DNA of 16,763 nt, from the NCBI GenBank assembly GCA_035299065.1, contig DATGXI010000165.1, forward strand, positions 1-16,763, given 5' to 3'. The notes beneath the pieces are model-generated. The model was not told the DNA's origin. It saw nothing but the letters and a program-made list of their open reading frames with translations, and made no database searches. Origin of the DNA: DASPJQ01 sp035299065 (GTDB taxonomy: Bacteria; Bacteroidota; Bacteroidia; Flavobacteriales_D; UBA2798). Position numbers and translations under genes: made by a program. Numbering within the stretch: position 1 is the stretch's first letter; every line of letters begins with the position of its first letter. Positions 1-7,833 of this stretch are shown here, piece after piece.

Positions 1-1901
1 ACAATTGACTGTCTTTCGCCTTCGGCTGAGAATTCATCAATGTACGTGCTAAACTCTTTTTCATAATTGATGAAATCAGAATAGTCATAACAAAACAAAC
101 CGGATGCCGAACCAAAATAAGCAAAGTTTTTATCAAAGCCAATGCACTGTATAATGTCATTGCCTGATTTTTGAAAGGGCTGGTATACCCACGACTTGCC
201 ATTGTAGTAGGTCACATCGTATTCGGAATTTTTTTCAATGAATACCGATAACCATAAATTATTTTTACCATCAACGGCTATGCGATGAACTGCAAATTTT
301 TCAGTGAAGGGCGGGTTTAATGCCGATCTTGTGAATTTCCCGGTTTTTTCATTGTGTTCGTAAATCCCGTCAGACGTGCCAAACAATACGTTTTTTTTGT
401 AATTATACACATACACAAAACCTTTGGGCAAATGGGTGCTGTCATAATAATCAACAGTTACTTTTTCTTTTGACGATGGATGAATGGTAAGTTTGTAAAG
501 CCCTTCGTTAAAGTCAGAAACCCAAACGGTGTGGTCATCTTCTTCACAAAAAGTGAAAACAGGTGAGTTTAATTTATAATCCAGGTCTTCCTGTTTCCAG
601 GTGCCACCCATGTATATGTATGACCTGAAACCATCATCGTTGCAAACAAAAATGCGGTTCTGGTAATATTTTGACTGGGCAAAATTATAGGGTATGCAGT
701 CAATTACTTTTTGAGCGGTGTGATTGCTGATGCGTGAAATACCACTGTTAGAGGCAACATACAGTGACGTATCACCATTAAAAACAAAACTGTTCAGCCC
801 ATAGCAATCGCTTTTTAAACCTGCTACCGGTTGAAATTTACGCGAAGTCTTATCCAGGTAGAGCAACCCGTTATAGGTACTGATGTAAATTTCGTTTTTA
901 AAGTCAAGTATGCTTTCAATGGAACTTTTAATGCCCTGGTTAAAACCAAAGCTGGTTACGGGTGAAAATGCCTCAACTTTGGTTATACCGCGGTTTAATG
1001 CCAGCCAAAGGTTTTTTTCGCGATCCAAAAACTGGTCGTTGATGGTGCCATCCTGCAAGCCATTGTCAATGGTCAACTGGTGAACAATGTTGAAATTTTT
1101 ATCAGTTATAACCAATCCATCACCAAATAAACCAAAACTGAAATATTTGCCATCAAGTACCTTTACCGAATTGAAATTGGTAAAAGGCAATTCTTTTTTT
1201 TCAAATTCACCATTGTTAGCCGAAAAGTATATTTCAGTATCAGTGGCAACCAGTAAACCCTCGGGTGTTTGTATAACACCAAAAATGGCTGAATTTGCAA
1301 ATACGTCACCATTCACAACGGCTTTAAATGCATGCCCGGTAAATTCATACAAACCACGTTCTTTTACTTTAATATAAATGCGCCCTTCTGAAAAATGAGC
1401 AATGTGAAGGTTGGCAGGCGCTTCAATAAAATGTACTTTTTTATTTTTGGCCTGGTAAAATCCTTTTTTTGTCTGGAAATAAACCCCGTCTTTTAATTCG
1501 TGTATCGAAACAATTTTTCCAATCTCCTCGTTTTTTTTTGGTGTTAAGGAGTGGTACTTGAGCTCACCTGATTTAAGTTTTTCAAAATACCCAAACTCGC
1601 CAAATGCACCTACGTAAATGTTTTTGTCTTTTGACGCATGTACGCAATTGATGGCAACATTGTCAGGCAGTTTATGCAGTTTCCAGTTTTTGCCATTGAA
1701 TTCAAGTACGCCTGCCGCGTTGGCAAAATAAAACTGGCCTTCGGCACTTTGAGAAATGCCAAGGTTTTGTGGAGTTGCTTTATAATCGCGTGGAGAATAA
1801 TTTTTAATGGAAGGAAGCCCCTTGATTTGTTGTGCACTTAGCTGCACGCCAAAAAGCATGGCAACCAACAAAGTGACATGAAAACGGAGGTTCCTCAACA
1901 T
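1..1901 (-). CDS. Beta-propeller ligand-sensing N-terminal region of a signalling protein (partial, cut by window edge)
   Basis: The frame is open from an ATG at 1901 to the window edge: 633 codons and no stop. Residues 1-23 form a signal peptide ending in LSAQ, so the domain is periplasmic. The entry motif (NYSPRDY at 34-40, then YFANAAGVLEFNG ending at 70) and repeated blades such as DREKNLWLALNRGITKVE at about 293-310 are typical of the two-component regulator propeller sensors of Bacteroidota. In that family the propeller is followed by a triple-tyrosine (Y_Y_Y) domain, a membrane helix and an output module, which may be a histidine kinase, a LuxR-type HTH or another enzyme. That part lies outside the window, so the output is unknown. 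The next in-frame Met (residue 15) would destroy the signal peptide, which supports the 1901 start. The gene lies just downstream of the 1967-5656 gene but behind a strong terminator, so it probably has its own promoter. Confidence 0.85.
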   Translation of the reverse strand, partial: MLRNLRFHVTLLVAMLFGVQLSAQQIKGLPSIKNYSPRDYKATPQNLGISQSAEGQFYFANAAGVLEFNGKNWKLHKLPDNVAINCVHASKDKNIYVGAFGEFGYFEKLKSGELKYHSLTPKKNEEIGKIVSIHELKDGVYFQTKKGFYQAKNKKVHFIEAPANLHIAHFSEGRIYIKVKERGLYEFTGHAFKAVVNGDVFANSAIFGVIQTPEGLLVATDTEIYFSANNGEFEKKELPFTNFNSVKVLDGKYFSFGLFGDGLVITDKNFNIVHQLTIDNGLQDGTINDQFLDREKNLWLALNRGITKVEAFSPVTSFGFNQGIKSSIESILDFKNEIYISTYNGLLYLDKTSRKFQPVAGLKSDCYGLNSFVFNGDTSLYVASNSGISRISNHTAQKVIDCIPYNFAQSKYYQNRIFVCNDDGFRSYIYMGGTWKQEDLDYKLNSPVFTFCEEDDHTVWVSDFNEGLYKLTIHPSSKEKVTVDYYDSTHLPKGFVYVYNYKKNVLFGTSDGIYEHNEKTGKFTRSALNPPFTEKFAVHRIAVDGKNNLWLSVFIEKNSEYDVTYYNGKSWVYQPFQKSGNDIIQCIGFDKNFAYFGSASGLFCYDYSDFINYEKEFSTYIDEFSAEGERQSI

Positions 1902-1906
1902 GGGTT

Positions 1907-1914
1907 CAAAATAA
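1907..1914 (-). promoter_or_regulatory. Possible -7 element of the propeller sensor gene
   Basis: On the minus strand this reads TTATTTTG, one mismatch from TAnnTTTG. A TTGG about 19 bases upstream, inside the terminator stem, could serve as the -33 TTG. The element ends only five bases before the ATG, so the transcript would be leaderless or nearly so. The motif overlaps an AT-rich terminator tail, where chance matches are likely, so the call is weak. Confidence 0.3.
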
Positions 1915-1916
1915 AC

Positions 1917-1946
1917 AAAAAACCCCGCACCAAGGTTGATGCGGGG
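1917..1946 (-). terminator. Rho-independent terminator of the PKD/SprB gene
   Basis: Minus-strand CCCCGCA (1946-1940) pairs with TGCGGGG (1929-1923) around a 10-base loop, followed immediately by six T residues (1922-1917) and further T-rich sequence. It lies 20 bases beyond the stop codon of the 1967-5656 gene and 15 bases before the start of the sensor gene, so it separates the two transcription units. The orientation is unambiguous because the opposite strand lacks a T tract after the stem. Confidence 0.88.
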
Positions 1947-1966
1947 CTATAATAATGGTTTATTCT

Positions 1967-4900
1967 TTATAATTTAATTAAGCGTTTGCTTATGCGGCCT
2001 TCTTCTGAAAGGATGTTTACAAAATAAACACCACGCTCAAGTTGGCTTATATCAATGTTTTTCTTGTAAAACAGGTCAACTTTACCACAAGCTTCGGTAA
2101 AAATTACATTTCCAATGGCATCAATTAATTGAATGTTGTAGTTGCCCGATTGGCTAACCTCAAATTCAACTGTTACCGAACTGTTTGCAGGGTTTGGATA
2201 CACATGGCTGTAAGCCAAATGGGCCACTGTTTCCTCAACTGTGTTGATATCGATTGGCGGGGCCAATGCGTTATCGGTACGGTTTGAACGAACGGTATTG
2301 TTGTTTTGGGCCCTTGTGGCAACGCATGGCGATGCAAGGTCAATGGTGATGATGTAGAATAAAGTTGAATCGGTAAGCGGTGCCGAAGGATCAGTGTATG
2401 AATGGTTCAGGGAACTCAACGAAGCCAGGGTCACATAACCGGTAGAGGCCGTGTAACGAACAACATTGAATGTAGTGTAACCAAATCCTTCATAATCGTC
2501 CCAAATCAGGTTAACAGAACCAGGTGCCAGACCAAGGTTTTGATTCAAGTGAATGGTTTTGTGCTCCTCGCTAAGCGAAGACTCGGCACCACAATCGTCA
2601 ACGGTAGTTAATTTATACCTCCATGACTGAATTTGAGGATTAGCTACAATGTCCGTAAATACGCTTAAGCTATCGTAAGGAACAGTTCCAACGTGGTAGT
2701 ATAAACCAGCCTGTGACGATTCACGGTAAATTTTAAAGCTGTTGATGGTTGTTGATACAGGTTTTTCCCAAATCACTTCGTTAGCCGAGTACATAGAGTC
2801 AACTGACACCATACAAATAGGGGTTCCTGTCGGATCAGCATGATCAACGGTGAACACCTCAATGGCTTTACATCCTGTAGCGTCAGTAACAGTAACGGTA
2901 TAACTACCTTCATTTGTCACGGTAATATCTTCGGTGGTTGCACCAGTGCTCCACGAATACATTATAGGACTTGTTGCTGCAAAAACAGCAATGTCAATTG
3001 TGCTTCCGGCACCACCGCAGTCAAGATCACTCAGGTCATTCAATGCTATGGCAGGGCCACCAGTTCCATTGTCTTCATCAACTGTTGTTGATTGTGTAAC
3101 CACGCAACCTTCGGCATCAATCACATTTACTTCGTAAACTCCCAAACCTAAATCTGAAAGTGTTGATCCAACTTCGCCACCTGACCAAACATAGGTAAAT
3201 GGTCCTGTACTGCCGTTGGCTGTTACATTAATTTCACCATCTGTTCCTCCACATGAAGCATCTGTTACAATAAACGATACCTGTACTTCGTCTGGTTCAT
3301 TTACAACAATACTTGCCGTTGAAATACATCCGTAGGCATCGGTTACATAAACCTCGTATGGTCCTGCATACAATCCAGCCTGGTCTTCGGCATTTGAACC
3401 GTTGCTCCAATCAAAGGTATACGGTCCTGAGCTGCCAATTACATTGATGTCAATTACACCGTTGTGTCCACCATGGCAGGTTACATCAATTACATTGTTT
3501 ATCACAATTGCAGGTGCTTCGGCATCACTTAATGTAGCAATACCAAAACTATAACAGCCATTTTGATCAGTTACGTTACAAACATAAATTCCTGAAGCAA
3601 GGCTGTCAACAAGAATAGAATTACTACCGTTTGACCAGGTAACATCATATGGAGCTTCACCACCAGTAATAACAGCAATGGCTTTTCCATCAGCTGACTG
3701 ACAGGTAGCATCAACCGTATTGGTTGTAATATAAATTTTATTGTCAGGAACAAGAATGTTAATGTCCTGTGTAATTGTGTTGCTGCAACCGTTTGTGATT
3801 TGAACGCTTACAGTATATGAACCCGGGTTTTCATAAACATGCGGAACATCATCCATCACGTCATCGGTAATAAGTGTACCTGAACCATCACCAAAATCCC
3901 AAATAAACTGGTTTCCACCAAAACCATGGAAAACAATTGGGTCACCCAAACATATGCTGGATGTTTCATCGTAAAACGCATTTCCGTCCACTTCAAAATT
4001 ACTTCCAACATTCACGGTAAGGTTTTTTGTAATTGACAAACCGCAACCGTTGGTAAACGTTAGCGCAGTATTGTACGAACCAAGTGCTGTGTAGGCGTGG
4101 GTAAAATAAAAATAATCAACGCCAAAAATATGCAACACGTTAGGGGTTGCTGATGTGGTTGCATCACCAAAATCCATGCTGTATGTTCCATCGGCCACAT
4201 AATATAAACCAACAAACAATGCTGAATCGTTCGGACAAACCTCGGCATCTTCAGGAACAAAATAGAAAATAGAAGAAGGGTCAGGAGCAACTCCGGTACC
4301 AGCTACTACGGTAAAGTTAATTACAGTATCCTGGCCACATGAATTGGTTGCCGTAAACACAACATTATATGTTCCGCTTGCCGCATATTCGTGGCTTCCG
4401 CCATATTGATCAACCACGGTTCCGTCACCAAAATCCCAGGTGTAGCTCATGAAATCATTCGGATCACCATCGTCTGAAACGAAATTAAACAATGCGCCAG
4501 TACACACACTTGGCGGAATGTAGGCATCAACATCATACGGGTCAACGGGAATATTTGAAACTACAGATACAGGTGCGTACAAGGTTGTGTCATACCCGCA
4601 ACCATTAGTTGCAATAACATAAACCGTGTCGGTTGCATCAAAATCATATTCAAAATAATTTTCGGTGCTGATAAGTGTGCCATCCTGTAAATGCCATTCA
4701 AGCTCGGTAGCTGGCAACCAGGTGCTGAAATGAACCGTGGTACCCGGGCACACCAATGAATTATAATTAATGTCATAATACATGCTTGGGCTCCATGGCA
4801 GGTTGTTTAATACTTTTACGGTGTCTACAAATGTTTGGCTGAATCCACATCCGTTTGTAATGGTAACCTGCGGGTAATAAGTGCCAAGTGCATCGTAATT

Positions 4901-5656
4901 GTGATTGTGTTCACTGGTTGAATACTCACCATCGCCCCATTGAACAAAAACCGAGGCAAACTCGTCCGGAAAACTATAATGCCATTCCTGGTTAGGACAA
5001 ACTTCATTTGGGCTTGGGAATACATTGTAATCAAGGCCGCTTGGCAAAGGAATTCCACTTCCAATGGTAAAACTACCAACCGAGGTGTAAGGGCCACCGC
5101 CACATGGGCCGCCTGTTGTAGTTACAGTAATGTTAAATGTTCCTGTTGATGGAAAAATGTGTTGTACATCAGGATAGTTGGTTACCTCAAGCGGAGAACC
5201 ATCGCCAAAATCCCATGAATAAACAAAACCAAGGTCTGTTGGACTCCAACCCTGGCTTACCTGGAAACGAACCTTGTCACCAGGGCAGGCAGATGTGGCA
5301 CCGTATACGTTAACAACCGGACCCGGTTGACCATAGATTTCAATGCGGCAATAATCATAGCCATTGTCAGCTCCTGATGAAGTATAATACTGTATGTAAA
5401 TATCATATTCACCCGCAACCGTATAGTTGTGTGCAATGGAAGCTCCCGAGAATGTTGTTAAAACAGTTCCGTCATCAAACCATATTTTTTTTGAGAAAGT
5501 TCCCGAAGGCGTAGTTAACTGGTTAAACGTAACAAGCTCCGGTGCGCAATCTGAAGCGTAAACAGCTTCGTACGTTCCATTATAACTTGGGGTGGTAATG
5601 GCCCAGGCTGCAGAGGTAAACGTGATTGCAAAAAGTAATAGTATTAATTTTTTCAT
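1967..5656 (-). CDS. Large T9SS-secreted surface protein with PKD and SprB repeats
   Basis: This 1229-residue extracellular protein has no visible catalytic domain; an adhesin-like role is inferred. Residues 1-19 (MKKLILLLFAITFTSAAWA) form a signal peptide. Seven PKD-like units follow, with core motifs near residues 56 (WFDDG), 145 (WDFGDG), 239 (WGDG), 319 (degenerate LQDG), 405, 493 and 585, a period of about 88. Most units open with VCPN or VCPG and close with TNGCG, suggesting one disulfide each. Four SprB-like repeats occupy about 643-935, each with an opening TC or DC and a closing DA.GC. Two Fn3-like modules follow, then a type A T9SS sorting domain from YPNPANSS (about 1150) to the end. 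An upstream in-frame ATG at 5698 would place a hydrophilic stretch before the signal peptide and lies upstream of the -7 element, so 5656 is preferred. SprB repeats are known from gliding-motility adhesins of Flavobacterium, but this protein is far shorter than SprB. Confidence 0.9.
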   Translation of the reverse strand: MKKLILLLFAITFTSAAWAITTPSYNGTYEAVYASDCAPELVTFNQLTTPSGTFSKKIWFDDGTVLTTFSGASIAHNYTVAGEYDIYIQYYTSSGADNGYDYCRIEIYGQPGPVVNVYGATSACPGDKVRFQVSQGWSPTDLGFVYSWDFGDGSPLEVTNYPDVQHIFPSTGTFNITVTTTGGPCGGGPYTSVGSFTIGSGIPLPSGLDYNVFPSPNEVCPNQEWHYSFPDEFASVFVQWGDGEYSTSEHNHNYDALGTYYPQVTITNGCGFSQTFVDTVKVLNNLPWSPSMYYDINYNSLVCPGTTVHFSTWLPATELEWHLQDGTLISTENYFEYDFDATDTVYVIATNGCGYDTTLYAPVSVVSNIPVDPYDVDAYIPPSVCTGALFNFVSDDGDPNDFMSYTWDFGDGTVVDQYGGSHEYAASGTYNVVFTATNSCGQDTVINFTVVAGTGVAPDPSSIFYFVPEDAEVCPNDSALFVGLYYVADGTYSMDFGDATTSATPNVLHIFGVDYFYFTHAYTALGSYNTALTFTNGCGLSITKNLTVNVGSNFEVDGNAFYDETSSICLGDPIVFHGFGGNQFIWDFGDGSGTLITDDVMDDVPHVYENPGSYTVSVQITNGCSNTITQDINILVPDNKIYITTNTVDATCQSADGKAIAVITGGEAPYDVTWSNGSNSILVDSLASGIYVCNVTDQNGCYSFGIATLSDAEAPAIVINNVIDVTCHGGHNGVIDINVIGSSGPYTFDWSNGSNAEDQAGLYAGPYEVYVTDAYGCISTASIVVNEPDEVQVSFIVTDASCGGTDGEINVTANGSTGPFTYVWSGGEVGSTLSDLGLGVYEVNVIDAEGCVVTQSTTVDEDNGTGGPAIALNDLSDLDCGGAGSTIDIAVFAATSPIMYSWSTGATTEDITVTNEGSYTVTVTDATGCKAIEVFTVDHADPTGTPICMVSVDSMYSANEVIWEKPVSTTINSFKIYRESSQAGLYYHVGTVPYDSLSVFTDIVANPQIQSWRYKLTTVDDCGAESSLSEEHKTIHLNQNLGLAPGSVNLIWDDYEGFGYTTFNVVRYTASTGYVTLASLSSLNHSYTDPSAPLTDSTLFYIITIDLASPCVATRAQNNNTVRSNRTDNALAPPIDINTVEETVAHLAYSHVYPNPANSSVTVEFEVSQSGNYNIQLIDAIGNVIFTEACGKVDLFYKKNIDISQLERGVYFVNILSEEGRISKRLIKL

Positions 5657-5674
5657 ATTTGTTTTTTGGTTCAG

Positions 5675-5682
5675 CAAATGTA
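5675..5682 (-). promoter_or_regulatory. Bacteroidota -7 promoter element of the PKD/SprB gene
   Basis: On the minus strand the site reads TACATTTG, a perfect TAnnTTTG match, 18 bases upstream of the ATG at 5656. The predicted transcript start is near 5670, giving a leader of about 14 bases. I see no TTG at the expected -33 position, which would fit a promoter that needs an activator. Confidence 0.6.
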
Positions 5683-5731
5683 GATTTTTAAACCACATTT
5701 TAATACCCGAAAATGGTCAAGTTATTAAATA

Positions 5732-5747
5732 CTACCAGTATTGGTAG
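5732..5747. promoter_or_regulatory. 16-bp inverted repeat, candidate operator for the NarL-type regulator
   Basis: CTACCA, four bases GTAT, then TGGTAG form perfect 6-bp arms. The centre (5739.5) is within about two bases of the midpoint between the two divergent -7 elements (5675-5682 minus, 5793-5800 plus), placing it near -65 to -70 for both predicted start sites. NarL/FixJ-family regulators commonly bind short inverted repeats upstream of activated promoters, and such a regulator is encoded 2 kb away in the same unit. Binding itself is inference. Confidence 0.55.
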
Positions 5748-5792
5748 GCGTGTAAAATAATGGTAATCAGTCTTTTATTTTTAACTAAAGAT

Positions 5793-5800
5793 TAGCTTTG
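5793..5800 (+). promoter_or_regulatory. Bacteroidota -7 promoter element of the TPR kinase gene
   Basis: TAGCTTTG matches TAnnTTTG perfectly, 71 bases upstream of the preferred ATG at 5872. The transcript start would be near 5805, leaving an untranslated leader of about 65 bases. No TTG is evident at -33. Confidence 0.55.
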
Positions 5801-5871
5801 CACAGTTATGGTTTTTAAGGGAATAAAGCTGAACTTTACGCACGTTGAAAGTATTGGTGTTAAATAGTAAA

Positions 5872-7791
5872 ATGATTTTGGCAAAACCGGCAGTATTGCT
5901 GGTGTTTTTGCTTTTGATTTCTTTTTCAACCCGCAGCCAGGGTGTGGTTGATTCATTGGAAACGCTCCTTAAAACGGCAAAAAACGATTCAACACGCCTG
6001 TTTTATTTAAACGAACTGATTAACCAGGCACCCGAAGGGGCATGGATTAAATACAATGTGCGCATGAAAAAAATGGCCATGCAAAACATTAATGATGGTA
6101 AGCCAGGCAGCAAAGCAATGTATTACCGATACCTGGCAGGTTATTATAACAACGAAGGCGTCATGTATAAAAAGCGTGGCGAAATAAACAAAGCCATAAA
6201 CTGTTTCAAGATCAGCCTTGGAATTACCGGGAAATACAAGGACATACAACACAGGTCAATTACGTATGTAAATCTTGGACGTTTGCATTATGAGTTGGGC
6301 GATGTGGGAGTAGCGTTGAAATATCTTTCAAAAAGCATACAAATTTACGAAGACACCCAGGACCCAAAATTGGCCGAGGAAACAGCATATGCCATTAATT
6401 TTGTGGGTGGCATTTATTCAGACCAGGGTGAATTCAATGTGGCCATGAAATATTTTGAAAGGGCCATTGAGATTTTTAAAAAAATGAACGATGAGCACGG
6501 CATTGCCAACAGCTACAGCTTTATGGGGGCCAGTTATTTTGCTCAGCACAACCAAAAAAAAGCACTGGACTATTTTTTAAAAGCCATTGATGTATTTAAA
6601 AAAATGGATGACAAGGAGTCCATAGCATCAAACCTGAACAACATTGGGTTGCTTTACCAGGAAAACAACGAAATAACCAAGGCTATTAACAATTTCAACC
6701 AAAGCCTTGAAATTTTCAAAACAATTGAACATTTGAACGGGGTAGGTGTTGCCAGTAAAAACCTTGGAGAGGCGTATTTCAAAATGGGGGATTATGAAAA
6801 AGCACTTTTTTATTTCAAAGAATCGTATAAAATTGCCAAAGAAATACGTTATCCCAGAAACCTGGAAGTAGCCGCAGCCGGATTATACAAGGTATACAAG
6901 CAGGAGGGAAAGATTGAGGATGCATTGGCCATGCACGAAGAGTATGTACGCATACACGACAGTGTAAACAGCGATAATGCAAAACGTGCAGCACTAAACA
7001 ACCAGGTGCGGTATGAATACGGAAAAAAACAAGTGGCTGACAGCATTCAGGACGTGGAAGAAAAACGCGTAATGAAAGCTGAGCTGGATCAAACCCGTAC
7101 GCGAATGTATCTTTTGTTTGCCGGACTTGCTTTACTTATACTTTCGGGTATTTTCGTGGTACAACGTTTACGTTTCCAGCAAAAGGTAAAAGAATTGAAA
7201 TTACGCAACAAAATTGCAGGCGATTTGCACGATGAAGTTGGTTCGGCACTAAGCAGTATTAGTATGTACGCCAGCATGGCACAAATGCAAAATGGAAACG
7301 ATAATGTAAAGCTGGTTGGTAAAATTGAGGAAACAAGCCGCGAAACGCTTACGAATATGAGTGACATTGTTTGGAGCCTGTTGCCCAAAAACGACAAATT
7401 AACCGATGTGTTTCACCGCATGCGTTCCAACAGCGAGGATTTTTTCAAAGCAAAAAATGTAAAATTTGATTTTACAATTGACCCTGCACTTGAAAACATT
7501 ACCCTGAACATGGAACAACGAAAGAATTTTTACCTGGTGTATAAAGAAGCCTTAAACAATGCTGCCAAATATTCGGGGGCCAGCGAAATTGTGGTAAACA
7601 TTAAATCGGCTACCAAAGATCTTGTGATGGAGATTAAGGACAACGGGGTGGGCTTTGACACCACCAAACCCGATCATGGAAACGGCTTGTATACCATGAA
7701 ACAAAGGGCCGAGGTGTTAAATGGGAGCATAAAAGTAACATCAGCCCAGGGCCAGGGTACACACATTGTATTAAAGTTTAAACCTGCCTGA
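5872..7791 (+). CDS. TPR-containing sensor histidine kinase (HisKA_3 / HATPase)
   Basis: This 639-residue membrane kinase has a signal peptide (about 1-23, ending TRSQG), then about eight tandem TPR units to about residue 370 with classic pairs such as GDYEKALFYFKESYKIAKE, then a coiled-coil-like stretch. One membrane helix spans 412-432 (MYLLFAGLALLILSGIFVV). The dimerisation and phosphoacceptor box has His453 in LHDEVGSALSSI, the HisKA_3 type used by NarX/DesK-like kinases. The ATPase domain shows the N box (EALNNAAKYS, about 556-565), the G1 box DNGVGFD (about 590) and the G2 region HGNGLYTMKQRAE (about 602). TPRs therefore sit in the periplasm and the kinase in the cytoplasm. A TTG at 5845 is in frame but adds a polar stretch before the signal peptide, so the ATG is preferred. 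Its partner is the response regulator starting 42 bases downstream. The signal sensed cannot be read from the sequence. Confidence 0.92.
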   Translation: MILAKPAVLLVFLLLISFSTRSQGVVDSLETLLKTAKNDSTRLFYLNELINQAPEGAWIKYNVRMKKMAMQNINDGKPGSKAMYYRYLAGYYNNEGVMYKKRGEINKAINCFKISLGITGKYKDIQHRSITYVNLGRLHYELGDVGVALKYLSKSIQIYEDTQDPKLAEETAYAINFVGGIYSDQGEFNVAMKYFERAIEIFKKMNDEHGIANSYSFMGASYFAQHNQKKALDYFLKAIDVFKKMDDKESIASNLNNIGLLYQENNEITKAINNFNQSLEIFKTIEHLNGVGVASKNLGEAYFKMGDYEKALFYFKESYKIAKEIRYPRNLEVAAAGLYKVYKQEGKIEDALAMHEEYVRIHDSVNSDNAKRAALNNQVRYEYGKKQVADSIQDVEEKRVMKAELDQTRTRMYLLFAGLALLILSGIFVVQRLRFQQKVKELKLRNKIAGDLHDEVGSALSSISMYASMAQMQNGNDNVKLVGKIEETSRETLTNMSDIVWSLLPKNDKLTDVFHRMRSNSEDFFKAKNVKFDFTIDPALENITLNMEQRKNFYLVYKEALNNAAKYSGASEIVVNIKSATKDLVMEIKDNGVGFDTTKPDHGNGLYTMKQRAEVLNGSIKVTSAQGQGTHIVLKFKPA

Positions 7792-7799
7792 TTTGGTAG
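7784..7799. promoter_or_regulatory. Degenerate copy of the 5732-5747 inverted repeat
   Basis: CTGCCTGATTTGGTAG matches CTACCAGTATTGGTAG at 12 of 16 positions, with the right arm TTGGTAG intact. It spans the kinase stop codon and lies directly before a weak -7-like site (TGTATTTG, 7800-7807) and the regulator gene. The left half codes for the last residues of the kinase, so the match may be constrained by coding or be chance. Confidence 0.3.
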
Positions 7800-7833
7800 T
7801 GTATTTGTAGAATTAAAAATGTAAATTCGCAAC

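Noticed and set aside
1087..1377. A 96-codon plus-strand frame
   Set aside because: It is antisense to the continuous propeller-sensor frame, which shows clear family motifs throughout.
2850..3725. DNA-level tandem repeats in the SprB region
   Set aside because: The similarity is at protein level and divergent; no near-identical nucleotide repeats were seen, so no separate repeat feature is called.
5808..5867. A 19-codon open frame starting 8 bases after the kinase -7 element and ending 4 bases before the kinase ATG, resembling a leader peptide
   Set aside because: No codon pattern, regulatory residue run or hairpin supports an attenuation role; short frames of this size are expected by chance.
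5845..5871. In-frame TTG start for the TPR kinase 27 bases upstream of the ATG
   Set aside because: It would add a polar stretch before a good signal peptide; the ATG gives a normal N-terminus.
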